The position numbers and the translations under genes were made by a program. The notes beneath the pieces are model-generated. The model had not been told where the DNA came from. It was given only the letters and a program-made list of their open reading frames with translations, and ran no database searches. Shown piece after piece: positions 11,725 to 21,200 of a DNA stretch of 64,000 nt. The stretch is taken from positions 496,001-560,000 of the forward strand of contig JAEVLN010000010.1 in NCBI GenBank assembly GCA_018350325.1. The letters run 5' to 3'. The number at the start of each line of letters is the position of its first letter. Positions within the stretch are counted from its first letter, which is position 1. The DNA comes from Globodera rostochiensis (Eukaryota > Nematoda > Chromadorea > Rhabditida > Heteroderidae).

Positions 11725-12110
11725 TGGTGAAGAAATTGGGACTGGAAGTGAAGAAAGAGGTCGAAGAGAAAGACGCGATCACACTGGAATCCTGCGGACG
11801 TTTGACCGGGAATTCTCGCCATTTTCGGGCGACAGTCAACTGCTTCCATTGTTAAACGACCTCAAAGCCGACACCATCACATTGGAGGTTACGTTAACCA
11901 TCCGGTTGAAACGTGAATTTAATTCTTCAGGATGTTTTTACCCTCCACAAAGGCGTACTCGGCCGGCATGTTGCCGCGGGTGTCCTCCTACTTATGATGT
12001 TAGCGTGGGCGATGTGTTTGACCCAATGGACTGGGATGAAGTCCCTGGAGATTATTGGAACTGAAAGTGAACAAAGAGGTCGAAGAGACCGATTTTGAAG
12101 GAACACCAAT
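11725..12110 (+). pseudogene. Degenerate tandem copy of the Fic-gene exon region
   Basis: This segment repeats the organisation of the next ~250 bases. A block with AAGAAAGAGGTCGAAGAG is followed by a TTCTTCAG acceptor and an exon reading VFTLHKGVLGRHVAAGVL. The next words, YDVSVGDVFDPMDWDEVP, are in another frame because one base is missing relative to the copy at 12175. It then ends in a stop (GDYWN). The good copy reads LHKSILGRHVGAGVLRTHDV without interruption. I read this as an intragenic duplication whose first copy has decayed. Confidence 0.65.
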
Positions 12111-12174
12111 CGGCAACAATTTCATTGGAGGTTCATCGTCCAGTTGAAAATCTAAGCGAATTTCAACTCTTCAG

Positions 12175-13306
12175 ACGATTTTGCAGCTGCACAAGTCCAT
12201 CCTGGGCAGGCACGTCGGCGCGGGAGTCCTGCGAACCCATGACGTCAGCGTGGGCGACGATTTTGATGTCATGGACTGGGACGAAGTGCCAGCAGAAATG
12301 GACAAATTTGTCAGCTGGCTCGACGCCGAAATGAAAGCTGGCGCAATGTCGGCGGCAGAATTCGCTGCTCATGCCAGTCACCGATTTGTAAGTAACTTAA
12401 TTTAATAGGCCATATATATAACGGACAGGAAAATTTAATAAAAAATCGAAATTTGCGCAAGTCAATTTTCCTCTTAAGAATGCAGCCACCCAACCAGCAC
12501 GCCAATTTCAACGATTTTTCACAGCGTCAAAAAGTCGAAAAATGGCTCAAAGTTCAACGATTAATTCAACAGCGCCAAAAGTTCGAAAAATGGCGCCAAT
12601 TTTAACGAAATTAATTCAACAGCGTCAAAAAATGGCGCCAATTTCAACGATTAATTCAACAGCGCCAAAAAGTTCAAAAAATGGCGCCAATTTTAACGAA
12701 TTTCAACGATTAATTCAACAGCGTCAAAAAATGGCGCCAAAAAGTTCAAAAAATGGCGCCAATTTTAACGAATTTTAACGATTAATTTACAGCGCCAAAA
12801 AGTTTAAAAATGGCGCAATTTCAACGATTAATTCAACAACGCCAAAAAAGCGCCAAAAAGTTCGAAAAATGGCGCCAATTTTAACGAATTTCACGATTAA
12901 TTCAACAGCGCCAAAAAGTTCAAAAAATGGCGCAATTTCAACGATTAATTCACAGCACAAAAAAGTTAATAGCAGTTGCATATAGACCTGTCCGTTATTT
13001 AATTACATAAATGGCCAAAATCTTGTTATGAATTTAATTATTTTGATTAAAATCAATCCAAAATCAAAAAATTTGCTCGGATGCAATCAACATTTCTAGC
13101 TCTTCATCCATCCATTTTGTGATGGCAACGGCAGGACTTCACGCCTGATCATCAACATGATCATGGAGCGACGCGGATTCGAACCGCTAATCCTTCCGGA
13201 AGAAACTCGGGACGAGTACTACGATGTGCTAAAGGAGGCCTCAGACAAAAAAGATCTTGTTCCTTACATTAAATTTATTTCCTTCCATCAACAATGTTGC
13301 CAATAA
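12175..13306 (+). CDS. Fic-domain protein (FICD / fic-1-like AMP transferase), 3' exons
   Basis: Animal Fic proteins are ER AMP transferases that AMPylate and de-AMPylate BiP. Exon 12175-12387 (71 codons) carries LHKSILGRHVGAGVLRTHDV and WLDAEMKAGAMSAAEFAAHA, matching the helices before the active site. It ends at donor GATTT then GTAAGT. Exon 13100-13306 follows a TTTCTAG acceptor and begins LFIHPFCDGNGRTSR, the complete catalytic motif HPFx(D/E)GNGR with its His, then MIMERRGFEPLILPEETRDE and a stop. The two exons join in phase 0. The N-terminal membrane anchor, TPRs and inhibitory (T/S)xxxE(G/N) helix were not located, so the 5' part is missing or lies in undetected exons. The intron contains a minisatellite. 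Confidence 0.85.
12535..12970. repeat. Minisatellite in the Fic intron, ~55-bp degenerate unit
   Basis: Seven to eight imperfect copies of a unit contain CAACAGCGCCAAAAAGTTC, AAAAATGGCGCCAATTT and CAACGATTAATTC. Each unit carries the palindrome GGCGCC. Open frames across it are repeat artefacts. Confidence 0.85.
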
Positions 13307-13445
13307 ACCCCATCTTATGTAAATCTTCTCCCCCTTTGATTATGTAAATCTTCCCCCCCCCACTGATTATGTAAAATTTCTCCCCCCCCCCCCCCTACTG
13401 TTTATGTAAATTCACCCCCACCCATTGCGTATGTAAATGTATTTA
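13307..13445. repeat. Short tandem repeat of TATGTAAAT plus C-run units
   Basis: Four to five copies of a 30-40-bp unit start TTATGTAAATCTTC and continue with a C run, just after the Fic stop codon. The first copy contains the stop-adjacent AATAAA and may include the polyadenylation region. The following AT-rich stretch (13446-13920) has no gene that I can support. Confidence 0.7.
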
Positions 13446-13921
13446 TCTAAATTAAATATTGTGTTGATGCCTCTGTGTCAAAACATTTTTTTTTCAAAAC
13501 AAAATTGAACTAATTTTCAGCAAAATTCAAAACAAGATTTTGGCCGTTAAAGTATAGAGTAAACCACTTACCGGGTTGAATGCTGCGGCTGTTGCGCTAA
13601 ATTAAAACCCCAAATGAAAATATTACAGTTTGAAATAACTGACTTTTCTTTTAAATTAAAAAAAAATTTGTGACTAAAAATGATTGATAAATGAACATAA
13701 ATAGGTAAATTAATTAAAATTGGTGAATAATTGGAACTATCCTCGCGCTATTGGGTAGTCACAGTTCCGCCTCATTAACGTTAAAAATGTTGGTTGGACA
13801 TCACAAAGTAGACTGAACTTGTTTTTGGAAGATTTTGCATTTTTGAAAAAATGTTCGAATTCGGGTCCGGGGTTCAGAACTGGTCGGAACGGAGATCAAA
13901 TTCGGATTCCACGCCCCCGAA

Positions 13922-14056
13922 TCCCTTTTTCAACTGGGACGGTAGTGGCCGGGACGGTAATGGCCCGGGACGGTAGTGGCCCGGGACGGTAGTGGCGGGA
14001 CGGTAGTGGCCGGGACGGTAATGGCCCGGGACGGTAGTGGCGGGACGGTAATGACC
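13922..14056. repeat. Minisatellite, GGGACGGTAGTGGCC unit
   Basis: Eight or so copies of a 15-17-bp unit (GGGACGGTAGTGGCCC, with GTAATGGCC variants) lie in otherwise unique AT-rich DNA. From 14057 to 14680 I see no gene; a G run is at about 14597-14610. Confidence 0.9.
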
Positions 14057-14680
14057 CCTACTCTTTTTTGATGATTTTATAAGATTTGTTAAGAAAATTG
14101 GTCCAAATTTGGCGAAATGTTTAAAATTTTTAAATATGTGTATATTCAATAAATTGAGAGAAAGTCCATTCGAGGCTAAACCGTAGAAAACACGTGACAC
14201 TGTTCCTGTCCTGTTCCTGTTCTAAATCCTAGAACAGTACTGAAACTAATTCTAAATTGTGTCACTTGAAAGCTCATTTTTATAAAATATCTTCCAACAG
14301 GAAAAAACTGACGGACTCGTTTAAAAAAGTTACAAGGCCAAATTGGCCAAAGTTGGCTTTTCAAGTTTTCTGGGCATCATTTTCTTGAGAGCTATAGCGC
14401 TTATTTGTTAGCTCTTGCTTATACAGAAAGGGTTTGGATCTCAAATGTTTAAAATCCGCATATTCCACATTTCTTCATTAAAATCAAATTTAGGTAAGTT
14501 ATCTTCGCTTCATTCGTTATATTTATAGTAAAAACAATTGATTTGACCAACTTTCTAGATATATTTTTTGCGCGCAAAATTTTTGGAAAAGGGGTGGGGG
14601 GGGGGGGGGTCCGGCGTTGCCGATAGGCAAGGGAAATTTTTTGAGGATTTTAATGATATTTGTTAAGAAACCCATGCTTT

Positions 14681-15208
14681 TTAATGCCATTTCCAAAAAA
14701 ACAACAAAAAGCCCACAAAGATCTCGAAAGACCACAAAAATCCGCATTGCCCTTTCCAAAAACCATAGAATGAGGAAAGTGCGCAGATTTCCATGCTCTG
14801 CTTATAGATAGCTTCTTCTCTTTCGATTGTTAATAAACCATACGAAGCATAAGCATACATACAATCTGCAGAAAGCATAAATAAAGCTACGAGAGCACAA
14901 GGAAAGCAATTATTAGGCTTAGGTTGGGAGCAACGAAATATAGAAAATACTATCGTTTCTACGGATAAACTATGCTGTGGATTGTTGTTGAAACCCTGGA
15001 CAACCAAATTCCAGATCCTGCCCTCGACCCCCATTATTTTGACAAATTGACTGAATGGTTGATGAGGAATTAAGAATTGACTGTTGGACCGTTCGCACAT
15101 TTCCACATTTCTTGCGGAAAAAATGTCGCTCGTCCTTGCAATCCCCATAGGCACCCAACTCCGGATCATCCTATCGGTTTTCCAATTGCCAAATAAGGTC
15201 GCAAACAT
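14681..15208 (-). CDS. Hypothetical open frame, 175 codons, unrecognised
   Basis: This is a long open frame for such AT-rich DNA. It contains EGRIWNLVVQGFNNNPQHSL, a hydrophobic stretch CFPCALVALFMLSADCMYAY that could be one membrane span, and a C-terminal aromatic-rich region. I recognise no family, see no clear start or splice context, and cannot rule out chance. It could hold an exon of the minus-strand gene upstream of it (15814-16522). Confidence 0.22.
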   Translation of the reverse strand: MFATLFGNWKTDRMIRSWVPMGIARTSDIFSARNVEMCERSNSQFLIPHQPFSQFVKIMGVEGRIWNLVVQGFNNNPQHSLSVETIVFSIFRCSQPKPNNCFPCALVALFMLSADCMYAYASYGLLTIEREEAIYKQSMEICALSSFYGFWKGQCGFLWSFEIFVGFLLFFWKWH

Positions 15209-15813
15209 TCCATGCCCAAGCTTATAAGACTTTAATCAAAGCGTTGGTCTGATGCCCTTCCTTATTTCAATCCAAAAAAGAGCATTTAAATGCGACAATG
15301 TTTGGACTTTTCTGTATAAAGATTGTGCGAAGTGAAAGAGACAATCCTGCGGAAATTTTCACCACAGCAACAATTGCTGATTGCGCAAAATCTGCATTAC
15401 AGTGATTGGCGCCCAATTTGGAATGACTCTTTGCAACGAAAATATTGAAAAAGCGAGAATGGGGGAAAGAGAGGCATTTTATGGACAGTCAATTGGTCAA
15501 TGGTCATGGCGCGAAAAGATAAATAAACGCCATTTAAATATATTTCCTCCCTAACAGAAACTATGTATCTAGCTTTTACTAAATATTTGCCCGAGTCCAT
15601 CTTGATCACTTTCAATTGGTTTCTTTCACGTCGTCAGTGACCTCCTTCACCGGCTCGTCCATCTCCTGTTTGTTGGTTTGTGAATGAATAAGGCTCATCG
15701 GAGGAGTGTTGAATAGCTTTCTGGTGGCAATTTTGGGATCGGCAAAAGCAAAAAAGCGATCTAAAATCATTAAAAAAATCATTGGACACTGAGAAATTGG
15801 ATTACCGATCTCT

Positions 15814-16522
15814 TCAAGCGAAATAATCCTTCCTCTTGTAGCGGGCGGAGGAGACGTATCTGAAAAGCTTCATTACCGTAGTTCTGTACAGTAATGCATG
15901 TGCCCGGGTCGGGATACGGTTGTCTGTTTTGGGACCCATTGAGTTTGTTCATAACCCCACCACGACAGGGATGCCGTCCGGCTATTTTTGAAAGAATTGT
16001 TCGAGATTGACCGGAATTTTCGCGCGATCCCGTATCGTAATCCCTTTTGCGATGACGTCTCGTTTGCTCGTTGATCCCAAATTCGATCAAGTCACACTAC
16101 CCATTGATTGGGCAGGAAGTACTCCAGATCAGGCATGGACACGGATGTCCGGACGGTCGTCTCTATTACCTGCTGAAGTTAGTCTGAGCTTCTTTGGGGC
16201 GGGGGGACATATTAGGCATTGCGCCATCAGTTTTTCGGGGGTCGAAGGCAAAGCTTGCGCTGAATAATTTGTAAGAATGGGTTGAGCGCCGCGTTTTAAT
16301 TTGTAAAAAAAAGAATAAAAAGTTTAAACCTGGGCCATTATTTGCTGAATTGGCGGCGGAATTTGAAGTGTTTCCTTCCGTTTCTGAATGCTTACAAATT
16401 AGCATTTTAATTAATTTTGACAATGACTAACCAATCATCTTCGTACTGCTGACCAAATCCAACCAAAGTAAGCCAAGGAAAAGGAAAAGAGTGGGCATTG
16501 GAAATAATTTAGCAGGCATCAT
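15814..16522 (-). CDS. Small secreted protein, four exons, unrecognised
   Basis: Exon 1 (16522-16432) encodes a strong signal peptide, MMPAKLFPMPTLFLFLGLLW, then LDLVSSTKMI, ending at ATTG then GTTAGT. Exon 2 (16383-16330) gives ETEGNTSNSAANSANNGP. Exon 3 (16259-16170) gives QALPSTPEKLMAQCLICPPA and PKKLRLTSA. Exon 4 (15923-15814) gives DNRIPTRAHALLYRTTVMKL and FRYVSSARYKRKDYFA, then stop. All introns have GT...AG ends and all junctions are phase 1, giving a protein of about 115 residues. A later exon (about 15762-15618, with FFAFADPKIATRKLFN) could be an alternative ending. Only two Cys are present. No family is recognised; it might be a peptide precursor or an effector-like protein. Confidence 0.5.
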
Positions 16523-16970
16523 AAATGATTGAAATTTTGAAATTTATTTGATAATCTGTTGTAAAATTTACAAAATTGTTTGCGTTTTTTATTTTTACAA
16601 AATTTATTTAGTCACCACTATCATTAAAATTATAAAAAAATATAAATATTTATGTCTATCTTCCAAGCGAGGCATAAGCCTAAATGGCGAAGGCATCGAT
16701 CGATTCTCGAATGATTGGCATGGATTATTGTGAGGTAATGCATACATTTGGCATAACAAAATCTAACAAATAAATATAATTAAGAGAGGCGAGAGAGCAA
16801 TTGAAGAAAATATTTTGAATAAGGTCGAGAAATTTACAATTGCTTCATGTATATTGTAGAATGTGCCGGCACGGCGACAAAAAGTCTGGCAGGCAAAAAT
16901 CGGACAAAAAGTCCAATTATATCCCAAAAAGTTCCAAAATAGTTACACCACTGCATATGTACAGAAACAG

Positions 16971-17818
16971 TTCTGTGACGGAACGCAGCTTTATTCCTAC
17001 TGCTTCAGTGTGGACTCCTCCAACCAGTTGTGTTGGTTGGTCGCCTTCCATGCCGGATGTTTGTCCCGTTCAGACTTTTGTCCAATCGATCGTCCGCCCG
17101 TCCGCCCCTCCCGGGGCCGCCCTCCCGCCTCATTCTTGCCTATATTCGAGTCAGTCTTGTTGTCCATGCCTTTCTTGGCGTGTTTCTTCCAACTTTAATT
17201 GTTGCTGTGTCCAATGCTGCCCTTCTCTGGACACTTCGCCACAGGCATATTTTTTGAATTTGAGTGAGGCGAAACGATTTTAATTTTTAAATTTAAACAG
17301 AGACAAAGGTCTCAATGAGAAGTCCCCTAATCGCAAGTCGACGGCTTCCTTGTCCCACCATTCGACAAGCCTTAAGAGCACGCGATCAATACAGAAGATG
17401 CGCATTGAGCATCGAGTGACCATCACAAGGGATGCCGTCGCAAAAAACCGACAAAACTTTGTAAATTTTGAAAACCATCCCAACACTAAGCCCAAAATGA
17501 CGGGCGTAGTCCGCTTTCAGGGTTTAAGTGGCGCAACTCACAAGCCAACTCCCCTTTTCAGGTGTCCATCGTCACTTGCTTCACCATCACTCAAGTGATT
17601 GGGCGGGGGCTTTTCCGCCCTCTAATCGAATTTTTATCACCCAAATGATTAGGCTTTTCCCCCCTCTAATCGATTTTCATCACCCAAGTGATTAGGCTTT
17701 TCTCCTCTAATCGGCGCTTTCCATCCCTTCATTCATCCAGACGCCCTCTGCAATAGTGCAACTTTTTGTTGTAAGGCCCGCGTATCCGACGGAGAAGCCC
17801 AATCTCGAATGGGTATAA
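16971..17818 (+). pseudogene. Peptide-GPCR-like 3' fragment (TM5, loop 3, TM6), truncated before TM7
   Basis: Successive segments read as a rhodopsin-family peptide receptor. Extracellular loop 2 is at about 16971-17027 (CDGTQLYSYCFSV). TM5 is at about 17125-17240 (VHAFLGVFLPTLIVAVSNAA, LLWTLRHRH). Loop 3 is exon 17301-17436 (HSTSLKSTRSIQKMRIEHRV). TM6 starts in exon 17562-17594 (VSIVTCFTITQ) and continues at 17741 after CATCCAG with TPSAIVQLFV. The frame then stops at NLEWV, exactly where the ATGCCA minisatellite begins, so TM7 and the C-tail are absent. Joining loop 2 to TM5 needs an unusual splice. TM2-TM4 were not found. I infer a receptor gene cut by the left edge of the amplified cluster. 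Confidence 0.55.
17595..17728. repeat. Three copies of a ~44-bp repeat in the GPCR intron
   Basis: The word AAGTGATTAGGCTTTTC followed by CCCTCTAATCG and a TTTTCATCACCC linker occurs three times between the two TM6 exons. Confidence 0.8.
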
Positions 17819-18036
17819 AATGCCAAATGGAAAATGCCAACGGGCAATGCGCCAAAAGGGGAAAAGTGCAAAAGGAAAAATGCCAACAGGCAATGTGCCT
17901 AAAGGGGAAAAATGCAAAAGGGAAAATGCCAACGGGCAATGCGCCAAAAGGGGAAAAGTGCAAAAGGGAAAATGCCAACAGGCAATGTGCCTAAAGGAGA
18001 AAAGTGCAAAAGGGAAAATGCCAACGGGGAATTGCG
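17815..18036 (+). repeat. 46-bp-unit minisatellite with ATGCCA, upstream of gene A
   Basis: About five units alternate between ATGCCAACGGGCAATGCGCC and ATGCCAACAGGCAATGTGCC types, joined by AAAAGGGGAAAAGTGCAAAA. ATGCCA occurs six times here, 260-475 bp before the gene A start codon. Each unit also has the dyads TGCC-AACA-GGCA and GGCA-ATG-TGCC. Equivalent arrays precede genes B, C and D. Open frames along it are repeat artefacts. Confidence 0.9.
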
Positions 18037-18292
18037 CAATATTCCCCTCACATGACTCCAATGCTTGGGAAGGGCGGCCCGCCCGCCCCTCACGCTTTAT
18101 TTAGCCAAAAAAGCCAATAAAAAGTCAGCGAATTGCACAAAAATGTTCACAAAACCATTCATTTATCTCAAACCTAATTTAATCATAAAATGCTTTTTTA
18201 CATTTCTCATAAATTATACAAATTATTTGGGGAAAACCAACAATTCCTGACTATTATTTTATAAATTTAAATTTAATCAACATTTAGAAAAA
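18037..18292 (+). promoter_or_regulatory. Conserved proximal promoter / 5' region of gene A
   Basis: A block starting AATATTCCCCTCACATG is shared by all four copies. It has a GC-rich core (GGGAAGGGCGGCCCGCCCGC), then CTCACGCTTTATTTAGCC (TATA-like CTTTATTTA), an AT-rich stretch ending CAACAATTCCTGAC, and TTTAGAAAAA just before the ATG. Its retention in all copies suggests promoter plus 5' UTR. Copy A has small deletions compared with B-D. Confidence 0.65.
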
Positions 18293-21200
18293 ATGAATTC
18301 TTTTTATTGGGCCAAAACGGCCTTTGTCTCCCTTCTGATGATATCATCAATTCCTTTCAAAGCAACGGTTGGCAATTTTTAATTAATAATTAAAATATGT
18401 AATTTATATGCAGTTTTTGGATTTTAACAAATTTGTAAAAATTTTCAAAAATTTGGCACAAGATGCTTATCGACGACACCCAGGGGCCTATTTCAATTGG
18501 ATCATATCTCCGATATGTTCCTATGATATGTCATATCTTTGTTTCAATTCCGTCGTATTGACTGGGATATGATATCATAGGCAGAGTTTAAGAAGAAATT
18601 GTTTACTTTAGTACAAATACTCACTGAAAGCTCTTAAAATAAATTTGTACTGTAGGGGCTTGAACAAACACCCGAAAATCCCACGGACAGCACCAGCACC
18701 ACTTGCCACACTATGTATTGATTCCTACCCAAATATCCCACCCACCTTGGTACTTTATAAGTATAGAAGCTCCAACCAAATGCTAAAAATACTATTTATG
18801 GCATTTATACGCTGTTCCGAGTGCGCAAAAAAAAATATGGATTTCCATATAAATCGCAGCCCTAGTCATATGTGCTGTTTCAATTAATTTTTACCGATAT
18901 GATACCATATTCTACAATGATTTCTCTCATTACCGTAACCAATACCCCTTTTACGAAACTAATACCCCTTTCCAAATCCGAAAATGTGATCAAAAGTAGA
19001 ACTGGGGTCGTAGAATACAAATCTGACTTCCATTTCAACCAATTTCGAACCCCTGACTCGAATTCGAACAATTTTTCGAAAATTCAAAATTGTTTTTCTA
19101 AGGGATGCATGATATGTCATATGGGAAGTCATGTGCCGCTGATGATATCACAAATGATATCATACACATATCTCTGATATCATACCCGATCTAATTGAAA
19201 CGTACATATGACACCCCCACATGACATATCATGGGCGGCACATGATTTTTCATACGATTTAATTCAAACAGAAGTTTTGCAAACGATATGATATCGTATC
19301 ATAGGATCATATCGGAGATATGACACAATTGAAATAGGCCCCAGGTCATTTCTAAAACGAATTCTCACCAAAAAGGCCATCTTTAGGGGTGTAAAAAAAG
19401 CCGAGTGTTCCAAAAAGGCCTAACTGATAATTTTGTCTGATATCCGTCCGACCCAACACAAATATCCCCAATTTTAGTGTACGGGCCCCGTTTCGGCTTT
19501 GTTCAATTCGCTTATCGTTGGCATAACATCCGCCAACGAAGGCGAACATTCGGCGGCGTCCACTTCCAATCAGCGGCCATTGGAATTGAAATTGGCCGAT
19601 GCGCAAATGTTGCAGCAATGGATTGGCCAAATTGCGCGAAAAATTGTTGTTGAGGATGGCATTTTTGCCGGGAATTACTTGTGCTGCCCGAACATCAACA
19701 TTAATGCCGTCATTTTAACCGATGGATTGCCAAAGGAACGAATTAAAAACTTATTGAAGGAAGTTCAAAATTTGGAAGAAAAAAGCCAATTTTTGAAATT
19801 GCTCTTTTCATTCGGGGCAATGTTGAGTGCCGAGATTGGAGAACAATCGCAACAATACGGCACTTTACGCGCGCTTTTAAAGGCTTATGAATGTGTTGGG
19901 GGGCAATTTAAAGAGTAAAATAATATTTAATAATTATTTTATTTTTAATTTTATATTCACTTTTAGCATTTCCAACTTTGCCATTGCAGCGGTCATAAAA
20001 AGTCCGATTGAGAAATTAAAGGTCGACAAAATTATATTGGAAAGTCTACAAATTAACAATGTCAATCATCGTCTTATTCGTAAGTTTTGAATTTGGAGTA
20101 TTTTTCGGTTGAAATTTAAAATAAAAAATTAAAATGCTAATATTGTTCAATAAACAATTTAATGAGATTATTTTTTCAGAAGAATTTGACCTTCTCAACG
20201 CTTTAAAAATCAGTGAAATGACTCCGAAAGACGTCATAAATTTTGCGTCTTTCATTCGATACGCTTTTCTCAAAATAAACCCCGAAATGCAAAGGAGTGT
20301 GTGCAATCGTTATGATGTGTATCTTTCGAGCGATATTTTGACTTACCCAAAAAATCCGTTCAAGAAAGGCTTTTTAAAAATAAATGAATTGAGCCATTCA
20401 ATTCTCGGCAAGGACCCCATCAAATACCGGCGAATTGCGCACCAATTGCTGTTGCATGTGAAAAATTGGGGGCCCGACGAGTTGAAGAAAATTTCGTCGA
20501 AAAAATCAGACGAAGAAGACGTAATTAAATTGACCCGAAGAGAAAAGTGCATTTTTGGCATTTTTACCCTGAATTTATTGCAAAGAATGGCCAAATTTGA
20601 ACTGTTTGAGAAGTATTTTGGCGAACTGAACATGAATCGTTTGGTTGAAATCACCAATGAAAATTTGAGCGTTTATGAGTTATTTCTGTTAACGAGATGC
20701 AATAAAAGAAGTCTAGAAGAGGAGCAGGCAAAGGAATTAAAACAAAAAAAGAAACCAAAAAACGATGGAATTGAAAATTCAAAATTTTACCCATTCTTCG
20801 GCGAAGCAATTCGAATTGATTGGAACATTTGGACGGGTGCGTTTTGTTAAATGGATTTTCAAAATCAGTTTCATTGGAACCACAAAAATCAGTACCATTT
20901 ACAAAATGTTCCAAAATATAGTAACCATTTTTATTCGCATAAATTTTATTCATTTTTCTCTCCACCAACAATTTTTATCAACAATTCCTAGAATTTATTT
21001 GAAGCTTTGAGTTTTTAAAACCCAAGTCATTTATTTATTTTTAAGAAATAATTCAACAAATTGACGAGCTCCCTAAGACAGTAAAAAGTTTACGTTCAAA
21101 ATACCAATTGGCAATGCATACGGAAAGTGTCAAATTTGAAAACGCAATGCAAATAGTTAAGGCCAAATTCGATGAAAAGAAATTTGGCCTTGAACTGAAG

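Noticed and set aside
17729..18104. Overlapping open frames of 60-110 codons on both strands (repeating 'GIFPFALFP' or 'NAKGKMPTGN' words)
   Set aside because: They are translations of the 46-bp minisatellite. The same artefacts recur before B, C and D.
18880..19177. Open frames inside intron 1 of gene A
   Set aside because: They lie inside the inserted terminal-inverted-repeat element, are short, overlap on both strands and have no transposase motif.
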